Of a stretch of 64,000 nucleotides of DNA, positions 43,122-51,735 are shown piece after piece. The stretch spans positions 3,179,665 to 3,243,664 of the forward strand of contig NZ_KB913032.1 of NCBI RefSeq assembly GCF_000384215.1, given 5' to 3'. The DNA comes from Amycolatopsis alba DSM 44262. GTDB taxonomy: Bacteria > Actinomycetota > Actinomycetes > Mycobacteriales > Pseudonocardiaceae. The position numbers and the translations under genes are program-made. The first letter of the stretch is position 1. Each line of letters starts with the position of its first letter. A model generated the notes under the pieces. That model was not told the origin of the DNA and searched no databases. It saw nothing but the letters and a program-made list of their open reading frames with translations.

Positions 43122-44251
43122 TGTCGGACATCCTGGAGATCGACAAGCTGATCGACGATCCCGAAAGCCGGGTCATCGTCTGCTGCGGATCCGGCGGGGT
43201 CGGCAAGACGACCACCGCGGCGGCGCTGGCGTTGCGCGCGGCCGAACGCGGACGGCAGACGGTGGTCCTCACCATCGACCCGGCACGGCGGCTGGCGCAG
43301 GCGCTCGGCCTGCGCGAACTGGGCAATCACCCGAAGCAGGTGCAGGTCGAGGGCTTCGAACCCAAGGGCGAACTCTGGGCGATGATGCTCGACATGCGCC
43401 GCACCTTCGACGACATGGTGCGCGTGCACGCCGGCCCGGAACGCGCCGAGCAGCTGCTGCAGAACCCCTTCTACCAGACCATTTCCACGTCGTTCTCCGG
43501 CACGCAGGAGTACATGGCGATGGAGAAACTCGGTCAGCTCGCGGCGACCGACGAGTGGGATCTGATCATCGTCGACACGCCGCCGAGCCGGTCCGCGCTG
43601 GACTTCCTCGACGCGCCGACGCGGCTTTCCAGCGCGCTCGACGGCCGGATGATCCGGCTGCTCACCGGTCCGGCCAAGGCGGGCGGCTGGGGTCTGCGCA
43701 AGGTCGTCAACGCCGGGTTCTCGATGTTCGCGAAGGCCGTCTCGACGATCATCGGCGGCCAGTTGCTGACCGACGCTTCGGCGTTCATGCAGGCCTTCGA
43801 CAGCATGTTCGGGGGCTTCCGCGAACGCGCGCGCAAGACCTCCGAACTGCTGCGGTCCGGCGGCACTTCTTTCCTCGTGGTGGCCGCGCCGGAGCCCGAC
43901 GCGCTGCGCGAGGCGTCCTACTTCGTGGAGCGGCTTTCGGAAGAGAGCATGCCGCTGGCCGGACTGGTCGCGAACCGGACGCATCCCGTGCTCGCCCCGC
44001 TGTCCAGCGCGGAGGCGGTCGCGGCCGCCGAGCAGCTGGCGAAGGGCGAGACCAGCGCACCGCTGGCCGAAGCCGTCCTCCGCCTGCACGCGGACCGGGT
44101 CGCGCTGGCCGAACGAGAGACGCGGCTGCTCGCCAGGTTCACGCGGGCGCATCCCGAGGTCCCGCTGGTGCGGGTGCCCGCGCTCGCCGGTGACGTGCAC
44201 GATCTCGAAGGCCTGCGCGACATCGGCACCAGGTTCGCCACCCAGTCCTGA
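43121..44251 (+). CDS. Get3/ArsA-like ATPase, second of pair (Rv3680 orthologue)
   Basis: 376 residues. Walker [21 protein letters not shown], switch [14 protein letters not shown], switch [20 protein letters not shown]. Longer than its partner by a helical insert (residues about 85-130, [19 protein letters not shown]) that may form the client site. The TGATG overlap ensures joint translation. No arsenite-pump gene is nearby, so an anion-pump role is unlikely. Confidence 0.9.
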   Translation: MSDILEIDKLIDDPESRVIVCCGSGGVGKTTTAAALALRAAERGRQTVVLTIDPARRLAQALGLRELGNHPKQVQVEGFEPKGELWAMMLDMRRTFDDMVRVHAGPERAEQLLQNPFYQTISTSFSGTQEYMAMEKLGQLAATDEWDLIIVDTPPSRSALDFLDAPTRLSSALDGRMIRLLTGPAKAGGWGLRKVVNAGFSMFAKAVSTIIGGQLLTDASAFMQAFDSMFGGFRERARKTSELLRSGGTSFLVVAAPEPDALREASYFVERLSEESMPLAGLVANRTHPVLAPLSSAEAVAAAEQLAKGETSAPLAEAVLRLHADRVALAERETRLLARFTRAHPEVPLVRVPALAGDVHDLEGLRDIGTRFATQS

Positions 44252-44256
44252 TCTTC

Positions 44257-44304
44257 CGCGAAGGGCACCTTCCCTGCCTTGGACTCAGAGAAGGGCCCTT
44301 CACG
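44257..44304. terminator. Convergent hairpin between the ATPase pair and whiB4
   Basis: CGCGAAGGGCACCTTC (44257-44272) pairs with GAAGGGCCCTTCACG (44290-44304) with one unpaired base. Core shared with the hairpin at 23591. Confidence 0.6.
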
Positions 44305-44313
44305 GAATCATGA

Positions 44314-44631
44314 TCACGAGACTCGGACGCGTACGTCTTCCTCTTCGTCAATCCCGGTGAAACTGCGCTTCGCCGCTTCGAGCAGATCCGCCCAGCTGGT
44401 CACATCCGGCCGCCGCCGCAGCAGCGCCCGCCGTTCCCGTTCGGTCATACCTCCCCAGATGCCGAAGTTGATCCGGCCATCGAGCGCTTCGGCGAGGCAT
44501 TCCGTCCTGACCGGGCAACCGAGGCAGACCGCCTTGGCCCGGTTCTGTTCCGCCCCCCGGACGAACAGGCCGTCCGGATCGGTGTCGCGGCACGACGCAT
44601 TGACTCGCCAGCTCGACTGGTTGGTTTCCAT
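44314..44631 (-). CDS. whiB4: WhiB-family iron-sulfur regulator, WhiB4 type
   Basis: 105 residues. Four cluster ligands, Cys14 and the triad in AVCLGCPVRTEC (C-x2-C-x5-C), bind 4Fe-4S; GIWGGMTERERRALLRRRP is the beta-turn and DNA-binding end. WhiB proteins contact the principal sigma factor. Position between the Get3-like pair and ponA2 matches Rv3681c (whiB4), a redox regulator. ATG 44631 after GGAGCTGGGGG. Confidence 0.95.
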   Translation of the reverse strand: METNQSSWRVNASCRDTDPDGLFVRGAEQNRAKAVCLGCPVRTECLAEALDGRINFGIWGGMTERERRALLRRRPDVTSWADLLEAAKRSFTGIDEEEDVRVRVS

Positions 44632-44981
44632 ACCCCCAGCTCCCTACCCTGGTGTTCGACACACCACGGGGGGACGAAAAGCCTGCGCTCCTGCCCCCAT
44701 GAGCGTGTCTCCCTTGTGCTCACGTCGGTTGAGCCGGCACCTCCCCGGTGCCGGGTGCCTCCGTTCGGTCGAATGCGACTGCCGCTCGCACTCACCCGTC
44801 TGTCGGCTTTTTCATACGTGAGACGTTGACGGACTGTAAGGGCCCTCGGTTCCCTCCGCCAAGCCCTAGAATGCCTGCCGTCACCATCCGTCACCTCATG
44901 GGGTCGTTTTCGTGACCGGATCCACACCGACAGCTAGGTGACGTCACGGTGGGCTAACGGGATCCGCGTACCCTGGTCCGC
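44632..44981. promoter_or_regulatory. Divergent control region of whiB4 and ponA2
   Basis: 350 bases without a gene. Contains a perfect palindrome GTGACGTCAC (44938-44947), 35 bases before ponA2, and the ponA2 -10 element TACCCT (44969-44974) 7 bases before its GTG. I see no RNA gene. A CRP-type role for the palindrome was considered; spacing is wrong for a CRP box. Confidence 0.5.
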
Positions 44982-47159
44982 GTGCGCAAAACGGACGGTC
45001 TGCTGAAGCTCATTGGCCTGTGTGTGCTCGCGGGGGTGCTGGTCGCGGGGATGTTGTTCCCGGTGGCGGGCGCCGCCGGGGTGCTTTCCAACCAGGCGAG
45101 CGAGACCGTCGACAAGACATCTTCGGACCTCGCGGACATTCCGCCGCCACTGGTGACGACGATCACCGACAACACCGGCAAGCAGATCGCGACGCTGTAC
45201 AAGCAGTTCCGCATCCCGACCAACGAGACGCAGATCAACGACGCCATGAAGTGGGCGCTGATCTCGGTCGAGGACAAGCGCTTCTACGAGCACAACGGGG
45301 TGGACTGGAAGGGCACGCTGCGCGCGGCGGTCAGCAACACCACCGGCGGGGACACGCAGGGCGCGTCGACGCTGACCCAGCAGTACGTCAAGAACTACCT
45401 GATCAACGTCGTCTACCGGGACGACAAGCCGGGCCAGAAGCGCGCACAGGAGCAGTCGGTCGCCCGGAAGCTGAAGGAAGCCCGGATCGCGATCCAGCTG
45501 GAAACCAAGCTGAACAAGATGCAGATCCTGACCGGCTACCTGAACGTCGTCGAGTTCTCGCGTGAGATCTTCGGCGTCGGCGCGGCCGCGAACGCGTACT
45601 TCAACACGCCCGTCGAGAAGCTCACGGTGCCGCAGGCCGCGTTGCTGGCCGGTCTGGTGAACAACCCGATCGTCAACGACCCGTGGAAGAACCCGGCGAA
45701 GGCGACCGAACGCCGCAATCTGGTGCTGGACCGCATGGTCGACAACCAGAAGCTCGCGAAGGCGGACGCGGAACGGTTCAAGGCCGAGCCGCTCGGCGTC
45801 GTCGAGGGCGGCCCGCAGAAACCCGCGTCGAACTGCACCGGCGCCGGCACGGAAAACGGCTTCTTCTGCCAGTACGTCGAGGACTATCTCCTCAAGAACG
45901 GCATGACGAAGGACGATCTCTACACCGGCGGCTACCAGATCAAGACCACTTTGGACGAACGGGCGAACCACGAAGCCAAGATGTCGGCCGAAGCCCAGGT
46001 CAAGAAGACGCAGGACAACGTCGCGAACACGCTCTCGCTGGTGAAGCCGGGCAAGAACCGGCACGAAGTCGTGGCGCTCGCGGCGAACCGTGACTACGGG
46101 CTGCACGAAGACCAGGGCCAGACGACGTTCGCGTTGCCTTCCGGCGTCTACAACACCGCCGGCGCGGGCTCGGCCTACAAGGTCTTCACCGCCGCCGCGG
46201 CGATGGAGGCGGGCGTGGCCGGGATCAACAGCTCACTCCCGGTGCCCGATCTCTACACCTCCAACGTGTTCGCCGGTGGCCCGAAGAAATGCCCCGTGGC
46301 TCCCCGGCCCCCTGCCGGGCCGGGCGGTAACTGGTACTGCGTCGGCAACGCGGGTGACTACAACCCCGCCGGTGGCGCCATGTCGATGCAGCAGGCGCTG
46401 GCGACCTCGCCGAACACCGCGTTCGTGGCCCTGGAGGACAGGCTCGGGAGCACCGGGCCGGTCGTGGAGATGGCGCGCAAGCTCGGCATGCGCGACACCA
46501 TGGCCAGCAACCGGGGCGGCGGCGCCGTCGACCCGAACTCCAAGGACGACGGCGTCAACGTCAATCAGCTCCAGGCGTACGGCCCGAAGCCGGGCTGGAA
46601 CGGATCCGGTGCGTTCACCCTCGGCGTGAGCCCGCTGTCCGGTCTGGAACTGGCGAACGTCGGTGCCACGATCATGAGCGGCGGCGTCTGGTGCCCGCCG
46701 ACCCCGCTCGCGGGTGTCACCGACCGGGACGGAAAGCCTGTTCCCGTCAAGGAAGCCGCTTGCGAGCAGGTGGTGCCCGAAGGTCTCGCCAACACCCTCG
46801 CGGTCGGGATGAGCAGGGACAGCGCGCCCGGTGGGACGTCGTTCGGCGCCGCGAACGGCGCCAGGTGGACCCGGCCGGTGATCGGCAAGACCGGGACCAC
46901 ACAGAGCAACGGCGCGGGTTCGTACCTCGGGGCCACCCCGCAGCTCGCGGGCGCGGCGATGGTGTTCCGCCCGAAGGGTGGAAGTGGCGGCCTCTGCTAC
47001 CTCGGTCCGGGTAACGTGTCCGCTCGCGGCTGCGAAAACATGTGGGGCGGCAAGACGCCGGCGCAGACCTGGTTCGGGGCGATGTCGAAGATCCTCGAAG
47101 GCCAGGAAGCGTTGCCGTTGCCGCAGCCGGACCCGAAGTACATGGGCGGCGGACGCTGA
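44982..47159 (+). CDS. ponA2: Class A penicillin-binding protein PonA2 without PASTA domain
   Basis: 725 residues. One signal-anchor helix (residues 8-32); glycosyltransferase 51 domain with ISVEDKRFYEHNGVDW, GASTLTQQYVKNYL and ARKLKEARIAIQLE; transpeptidase with S-A-Y-K in GAGSAYKVFTAAAA, S-P-N in ATSPNTAFVALED, and IGKTGTTQSNGAGS. Builds peptidoglycan glycan and cross-links. The protein ends soon after the transpeptidase (LPLPQPDPKYMGGGR), with no C-terminal PASTA repeat as I recall for mycobacterial PonA2. GTG is leaderless by promoter spacing. Confidence 0.95.
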   Translation: MRKTDGLLKLIGLCVLAGVLVAGMLFPVAGAAGVLSNQASETVDKTSSDLADIPPPLVTTITDNTGKQIATLYKQFRIPTNETQINDAMKWALISVEDKRFYEHNGVDWKGTLRAAVSNTTGGDTQGASTLTQQYVKNYLINVVYRDDKPGQKRAQEQSVARKLKEARIAIQLETKLNKMQILTGYLNVVEFSREIFGVGAAANAYFNTPVEKLTVPQAALLAGLVNNPIVNDPWKNPAKATERRNLVLDRMVDNQKLAKADAERFKAEPLGVVEGGPQKPASNCTGAGTENGFFCQYVEDYLLKNGMTKDDLYTGGYQIKTTLDERANHEAKMSAEAQVKKTQDNVANTLSLVKPGKNRHEVVALAANRDYGLHEDQGQTTFALPSGVYNTAGAGSAYKVFTAAAAMEAGVAGINSSLPVPDLYTSNVFAGGPKKCPVAPRPPAGPGGNWYCVGNAGDYNPAGGAMSMQQALATSPNTAFVALEDRLGSTGPVVEMARKLGMRDTMASNRGGGAVDPNSKDDGVNVNQLQAYGPKPGWNGSGAFTLGVSPLSGLELANVGATIMSGGVWCPPTPLAGVTDRDGKPVPVKEAACEQVVPEGLANTLAVGMSRDSAPGGTSFGAANGARWTRPVIGKTGTTQSNGAGSYLGATPQLAGAAMVFRPKGGSGGLCYLGPGNVSARGCENMWGGKTPAQTWFGAMSKILEGQEALPLPQPDPKYMGGGR

Positions 47160-47377
47160 TCGTCCAGGGCCGTATTCACCAGCGCAAATCACGATGAGTC
47201 ACACGAATCTAACTTTGAGTGAGCGCCTGGCGGCCTAACGGGGAACAGTGGTCGACGGGATCATGTCAACTGATCACGACATCCCGAGCCGACCACGGAA
47301 AGTGAAGAAAAGAGGCCATTCCAGCGATTCTGCGGCTTCGCCGAAATGGGGGCGGACGATCACCCTGGATGAGCACG

Positions 47378-47383
47378 TAAACT
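47378..47383 (+). promoter_or_regulatory. -10 element TAAACT for leaderless phosphoesterase gene
   Basis: Lies 7 bases before GTG 47391. The rest of 47160-47377 holds no gene or strong repeat. Confidence 0.45.
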
Positions 47384-47390
47384 GGACATT

Positions 47391-48371
47391 GTGAGCACGC
47401 TCAGTAACAACAGTACTTCGGGGGCGACGGTACGGCGCTTGGCCGTGGGAACCGTCGTCCTGGGAGCCGCGACCCTCGGTTACGCGGTCGGCATCGAAAG
47501 GCGCCGGTGGACGCTACGCACCGCGGAACTCCCTGTCCTCGCCGCAGGGGCGAAACCCTTCACGATCCTCCACATCTCGGATCTGCACATGCTCCCCGGT
47601 CACGTGAGCAAGCAACGCTGGGTAGCCGCGCTCGACGAGCTCGCTCCGGATCTCGTGGTCAACACCGGTGACAACCTGTCACATCAGCAGGCCGTGCCGT
47701 CCGTGCTGCGCGCGCTCGGCCCCCTGCTCGACAGGCCCGGCGTGTTCATCTTCGGCAGCAACGACTACTACGCACCGAAGCCGAAGAACCCCGCGCGCTA
47801 CCTCATGCCGAAGGGCAAGAAGAAGCGGATCCACGGCGAGCACCTGCCCTGGCGCGACCTGCGCGCGGCCTTCGTCGAACACGGCTGGGACGACCTCACT
47901 CACGTCCGGCGCACCATCGAGGTCGCCGACCAGTACGTGTTCACCGCCGGCGTCGACGACGCCCACCTCCGCCGAGACCGCTACGCCGACATCGCCGGCC
48001 CGGCGGACCGGGGCGCCGCCGTCCGCATCGGGGTCACGCACTCCCCGGAGCCCCGCGTCCTCGACGAGTTCGCCGGCGACGGCTACGACCTCGTCCTCGC
48101 GGGTCACACCCACGGCGGACAGCTCCGCGTGCCCGGCTACGGCGCGCTCGTCACCAACTGCGAACTCGACCGGACCCGTGCCCGCGGCGCGTCCCGCTGG
48201 GGCGCCCAGATGTGGCTGCACGTCTCCGCCGGCCTGGGAACCTCGCCGTACGCTCCGGCCCGCTTCGCGTGCCCGCCCGAGGCGAGCCTGCTGACCCTCG
48301 TCCCACGGGGCACGACCAGCGACAATCACCGGAAAGCAGCCCCCCGCAAAGCCCGAAACACCGTCCGCTAA
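47391..48371 (+). CDS. Membrane-associated metallophosphoesterase (Rv3683 orthologue)
   Basis: 326 residues. N-terminal membrane helix (AVGTVVLGAATLGYAVG) then a calcineurin-like core: LHISDLHMLPGH, VNTGDNLSH, FGSNDYYAP (GNHD position), and LAGHTHGGQLRVPG. Related to YkuE/LpxH-like two-metal phosphoesterases. Substrate unknown, perhaps a cell-wall lipid phosphate since ponA2 precedes it. Confidence 0.9.
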   Translation: MSTLSNNSTSGATVRRLAVGTVVLGAATLGYAVGIERRRWTLRTAELPVLAAGAKPFTILHISDLHMLPGHVSKQRWVAALDELAPDLVVNTGDNLSHQQAVPSVLRALGPLLDRPGVFIFGSNDYYAPKPKNPARYLMPKGKKKRIHGEHLPWRDLRAAFVEHGWDDLTHVRRTIEVADQYVFTAGVDDAHLRRDRYADIAGPADRGAAVRIGVTHSPEPRVLDEFAGDGYDLVLAGHTHGGQLRVPGYGALVTNCELDRTRARGASRWGAQMWLHVSAGLGTSPYAPARFACPPEASLLTLVPRGTTSDNHRKAAPRKARNTVR

Positions 48372-48399
48372 ACTTCTCCTCGACCCGCTAAGAAGTATC

Positions 48400-48473
48400 C
48401 GGGGTGTGGCGCAGCTTGGTAGCGTGCCTCGTTCGGGTCGAGGAGGTCGTGGGTTCGAATCCCGCCACCCCGA
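48400..48473 (+). tRNA. tRNA-Pro(CGG)
   Basis: 74 bases fold as a tRNA. Acceptor stem CGGGGTG (48400-48406) pairs with CACCCCG (48466-48472) and the discriminator is A48473. The anticodon stem CCTCG/CGAGG encloses TTCGGGT, giving anticodon CGG. The T-loop region GGGTTCGAATCCC is canonical. CCA is not encoded. A terminator follows. Confidence 0.97.
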
Positions 48474-48482
48474 CGCTAGATC

Positions 48483-48523
48483 AAGAAGGCCCTTCTCGCA
48501 GAACACGCGAGCAGGGCCTTCTT
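48483..48523 (+). terminator. Terminator of tRNA-Pro
   Basis: Arms 48483-48499 and 48507-48523 pair at 16 of 17 positions, followed by GCTTTGCT. Confidence 0.75.
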
Positions 48524-48666
48524 GCTTTGCTCTGCAGCTATGGCGAAGCCCCCTTCAGTCCCCACACAGCCGCCCCCACACAGCCCCCGCCGCTCCCAGG
48601 GGGGCGACCCCGTGCCCAGCGTATCGCCCAGGGCTGTCGGAACTGGGGAAAGCAGGGGTCACGGGG

Positions 48667-48703
48667 GCCGGTTGTCCACAACGGCGGCTGAGTGTGGACA
48701 ACC
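48667..48703. repeat. Hairpin of two convergent TTGTCCACA sites, copy 1
   Basis: GGTTGTCCACA (48670-48680) and TGTGGACAACC (48693-48703) are separated by 12 bases. Each arm holds the actinobacterial DnaA-box consensus TTGTCCACA. The same design with longer arms is at 51375-51416. The rest of 48524-48773 holds no gene; it is C-rich with no other structure I can defend. Confidence 0.7.
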
Positions 48704-48773
48704 TGGACCAGCGCGCCTCATCTGGGACGCTGAGCGTCTCCAATGGGGCATTGGGAACACTCGAGCAGCCCCG

Positions 48774-49466
48774 TCAGCGAGTGGCGAGGAGCTCGGTCCA
48801 GCATTGGGCGAAATCGCCATCCCCCGAACGCGCCCAAGACCACGCCGAGCGCGCGGCCGAAGCGAGCTGGTCGCGGTCCGGGGTCGTCGCGGTTTCCAGC
48901 GCCGTCACCAGCCGCGCCTCCACATAGGTCGCCAGCGCCCGGTACGTCGCGTCCGTGCGGTAGCGGGTTTTCGTTCGCACGTCGACGAAACCGGCGGCCG
49001 TGACCGCGGCGGAGATCGAGCGTCCGGCGAACGGGTCGCCGCCCGCGCGGCGGCACAGCAGATAGTGACCACGGAGGGCGGCGTCGACGTTCGCCGTCTT
49101 CGGCCGGAGCCTCGCCCGACTCCAGTCCGATGTGGACAGTGCGAGCGCTCCGCCCGGTTTGAGCACCCGCCGGAGCTCCGCCAGCGCGGCATCCGGTTCC
49201 CGCAGATGCTCGAAGACCTCGTGCGCGAAGACCACATCCACCGAAGCCTCGGCGAACGGCAACGCGCACGCCTCCGCCACCAAGAAGTCCACTGTGGACT
49301 TTCTGTGTCCGTCGCCGATACCGAGGGTGATCGAACCCGGCCCGCAGCCGACGTCGACGAACCCCATCCCCGGTCCGAACAGGGGTTGCGCGAACACGGC
49401 CCGTTCGACCGTCTGGCGCGCGGACCGCGCGGACACCGCGGCGCGCGGCGCGTTTCCCTCCAGCAC
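48774..49466 (-). CDS. Class I SAM-dependent methyltransferase
   Basis: 230 residues. Motif I FVDVGCGPGSITLGIGDG near residue 38, then the acidic strand STVDFLVAEACALPF and motif FAHEVFEHLREPDAALAELR with LKPGGALALSTSDW. Methyltransferase-11/25 type; small-molecule substrate unknown. GTG 49466 is preferred; GTG 49475 is in frame. Divergent from the S9 peptidase with only 39 bases between starts. Confidence 0.82.
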   Translation of the reverse strand: MLEGNAPRAAVSARSARQTVERAVFAQPLFGPGMGFVDVGCGPGSITLGIGDGHRKSTVDFLVAEACALPFAEASVDVVFAHEVFEHLREPDAALAELRRVLKPGGALALSTSDWSRARLRPKTANVDAALRGHYLLCRRAGGDPFAGRSISAAVTAAGFVDVRTKTRYRTDATYRALATYVEARLVTALETATTPDRDQLASAARSAWSWARSGDGDFAQCWTELLATR

Positions 49467-49505
49467 CCCGCACACAGTACGGCTCCGGGGTGGCAGGATC
49501 GAGGG

Positions 49506-51350
49506 GTGAGCACGCAGCCAGGCAACAAATATCCGTCCGCGGCGGTCCCGGACCGTCTGTTCGACGACGCCGAAGCCGAGGCCAGGTGGCGGGCCCGCTT
49601 CCACGCGCCGCGCATCTCGGTGCCCGAGTGGGCCATCGACGCCCCCGACGCGAACGTCTACGTCTCCAACGCCAGCGGCGTCTGGGAGGTCTACTCCTGG
49701 GACCGGTCGACCGGCGAGCACCGCCGCGTCACCGACCGGCCCAACGGCACCCTGCACGCGACCCCGTCCCCCGACGGCCGCTGGATCTGGTGGTTCAACG
49801 ACACCGACGGCGACGAGTTCGGTTCCTGGGTCCGCGAACCGTTCGCCGCGGGAGCCGCCGCCGAGCGCGCGGTGCCGGACGTCCACGACGGCTACCCCGC
49901 CGGGCTCGAGATCGGCACCCGCGTGACCGCCGTCGGCGTCTCGACCGACGACGGCAGCGAACTCTTCGCCACCATCGGCGGCGAGACCACGAGCTTCTAC
50001 CGGCACGAGGACGACGCCGGGATCGCCTCGCTTTCCCGCGACGAGTCGCTGCTCGCGATCTCCCATTCCGAACACGGTGATTCGCGACACCCCGCGCTGC
50101 GCGTCCTGTCGACCGACGGCTTCACCACGGTTGCCGACAAATGGGACGGTGACGGCAAGGGCCTCGGCGCGCTGGAGTTCTCACCGGTCGCGGGCGACCA
50201 GCGGCTGCTGGTGCTGCACGAGCGGCGTGGCCGTGAAGAGCTGCTGATCTGGGACACGGCCGAGGACACCGAGCGGGAGATCGAACTCGACCTGCCCGGC
50301 GAAGTGGTCGCGGGCTGGTACCCGGACGCGCGAGCATTGCTGGTCGTCCAGTTCCACCAGGGCCGCAGTTCCCTTCACCGGTACGACCTCGCGAGTGGCG
50401 AGCTGTCCTCTTTGGACACTCCGCCCGGCCGGATCGGCGGCGCCGGGGTGCGGCCCGACGGCACCGTCGAGTACTCGTGGTCCAGTGCCGCGCAGCCGAC
50501 GGCGGTGCGTGCGCGGGCGACCGGCGGCACCGACTCGGTCCTCCTCGAACCGCCGGGTGAGCGGGCTCCGGAATCCGCGCCCGTCACCGACGCGTTCGTC
50601 GACGGGATCGGCGGGCAGATCCACGCACTCGTCTCACGTCCGGCAGACGCTCCCGAAGGCCCGCTTCCGACGGTCTTCTCCTTGCACGGCGGACCGCATT
50701 CAGCCGACGAAGACCGGTTCTCCGCGTACCGCGCGGTCTGGCTCGACGCCGGATTCGCCGTCGTCGAGGTCAACTACCGCGGCTCGACCGGCTACGGCTC
50801 GGCATGGCGCGACGCCATCGAAGGACGTCCCGGCCTGACCGAACTCGAAGACGTCGCCGCAGTGCACGACTGGGCCGTCCAAAGTGGACTCGCGGATCCG
50901 GAAAAGTGCGTGGTGAACGGGGCTTCGTGGGGTGGCTACCTGAGCCTGCTGGCGCTGGGCACCCAGCCCGCGCGGTGGGCGGCGGGGGTCGCCGGGGTTC
51001 CCGTCGCGGACTATGTCGCCGCGTACGAGGACGAGATGGAGCAGCTGCGCTCGTTCGACAGGGCACTGTTCGGCGGTTCGCCGGAGACAGTGCCGGCGGT
51101 GTACGGGGAATGCTCGCCGATCACCTACGTCGAGGCCGTGACGGCGCCGGTGCTGGTGCTCGCCGGGGACAACGACCCGCGCTGCCCGATCCGGCAGGTC
51201 GAGAACTACCTCGACAGGCTCGCGAAGCGCGACATCCCGTTCGAGTTCTACCGTTTCGACGCGGGCCACGGGTCGCTGGTGATCGCCGAGACGATCAAGC
51301 AGACGGCGATCGAGGTGTTCTTCGCACTGCGGGCCGTCGGCCTTCGCTGA
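49506..51350 (+). CDS. S9-family serine peptidase (acylaminoacyl/prolyl oligopeptidase type)
   Basis: 614 residues. A beta-propeller occupies about 45-350 (repeats such as LHATPSPDGRWIWWFND); the hydrolase domain follows with VFSLHGGPHSADEDRFSAYR, nucleophile in VNGASWGGYLSLLAL (about Ser474), acid in LAGDNDPRCPI and His in FDAGHGSLV. Cytoplasmic; trims short peptides or acylated residues. GTG 49506 gives the expected N-terminus; the frame is open far upstream by chance. Confidence 0.9.
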   Translation: MSTQPGNKYPSAAVPDRLFDDAEAEARWRARFHAPRISVPEWAIDAPDANVYVSNASGVWEVYSWDRSTGEHRRVTDRPNGTLHATPSPDGRWIWWFNDTDGDEFGSWVREPFAAGAAAERAVPDVHDGYPAGLEIGTRVTAVGVSTDDGSELFATIGGETTSFYRHEDDAGIASLSRDESLLAISHSEHGDSRHPALRVLSTDGFTTVADKWDGDGKGLGALEFSPVAGDQRLLVLHERRGREELLIWDTAEDTEREIELDLPGEVVAGWYPDARALLVVQFHQGRSSLHRYDLASGELSSLDTPPGRIGGAGVRPDGTVEYSWSSAAQPTAVRARATGGTDSVLLEPPGERAPESAPVTDAFVDGIGGQIHALVSRPADAPEGPLPTVFSLHGGPHSADEDRFSAYRAVWLDAGFAVVEVNYRGSTGYGSAWRDAIEGRPGLTELEDVAAVHDWAVQSGLADPEKCVVNGASWGGYLSLLALGTQPARWAAGVAGVPVADYVAAYEDEMEQLRSFDRALFGGSPETVPAVYGECSPITYVEAVTAPVLVLAGDNDPRCPIRQVENYLDRLAKRDIPFEFYRFDAGHGSLVIAETIKQTAIEVFFALRAVGLR

Positions 51351-51374
51351 CCTTCGCAGCTTCGCTGACCTTCG

Positions 51375-51416
51375 GGCCGGTTGTCCACAGCGGGACCCCG
51401 TTGTGGACAACCGGCC
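51375..51416. terminator. Hairpin of two convergent TTGTCCACA sites, copy 2; likely terminator
   Basis: GGCCGGTTGTCCACA (51375-51389) and its complement (51402-51416) flank a 12-base loop that itself contains CGGG/CCCG. It follows the S9 peptidase stop by 24 bases. Same TTGTCCACA arms and loop length as 48667-48703. Confidence 0.7.
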
Positions 51417-51492
51417 CCTCCCAGCCCACGATCGACCGGAAAAGTCCTACCCCCTCGATACGCTGGGTGCGGGGCCGTCCCCCAGGGAGGGC

Positions 51493-51517
51493 GGGGGGCT
51501 GGGGTGGGGTGGGGTGG
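51493..51517 (+). other. G-quadruplex-type run
   Basis: Four G-tracts of at least four (G6, G4, G4, G4) with loops CT, T and T, between the S9 peptidase and tautomerase 3' ends. Loops this short favour a parallel quadruplex in plus-strand DNA or RNA. Confidence 0.55.
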
Positions 51518-51539
51518 TTTGGCGGCGAGGTGTGGGGGG

Positions 51540-51725
51540 TCAGCGGTCTGAGAAGAGGGTGCCGCCGGAAGCCCAGTGTTCGGCGGGGATCTCGTTGATG
51601 GTCACCCAGACGCCGTCGGGGTTGCCGCCGCAGGTGCGGACGAAGGCGTCGGTCACCTCGCGGACGAGGGCCTGCTTCTGTTCGGCCGTCCGGCCGGGGA
51701 ACATCGAAACATTGATCATCGGCAT
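51540..51725 (-). CDS. 4-Oxalocrotonate tautomerase-family protein
   Basis: 61 residues. Begins M-P-M-I-N-V, so Pro2 becomes the catalytic N-terminal proline after Met removal. FPGRTAEQKQALVREVTDAF is the family helix, and TINEIPAEHWASGG the substrate-side end. Acts on enolisable acids; substrate unknown. It starts 11 bases after the TIGR03085 gene stop, so they may be one transcript. Confidence 0.85.
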   Translation of the reverse strand: MPMINVSMFPGRTAEQKQALVREVTDAFVRTCGGNPDGVWVTINEIPAEHWASGGTLFSDR

Positions 51726-51735
51726 GACCCGGATT

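Noticed and set aside
42117..44251. Arsenite-pump ATPase (ArsA)
   Set aside because: Two separate single-domain ATPases in the Rv3679-Rv3680 context, no ArsB/Acr3 or metal-site cysteines nearby; Get3-like is the better name.
44938..44947. GTGACGTCAC upstream of ponA2 as a CRP site
   Set aside because: Lacks the 6-base spacer between GTGA and TCAC halves required for a CRP box; kept only as an unnamed palindrome.
47230..47310. Inverted ATGTC/GACAT repeat upstream of the phosphoesterase
   Set aside because: Short arms with an indel in the flank; could be chance.
48522..49505. Upstream extension of the S9 peptidase frame
   Set aside because: The extra 328 codons cover the tRNA-downstream spacer and the divergent methyltransferase in antisense; family alignment starts near GTG 49506.
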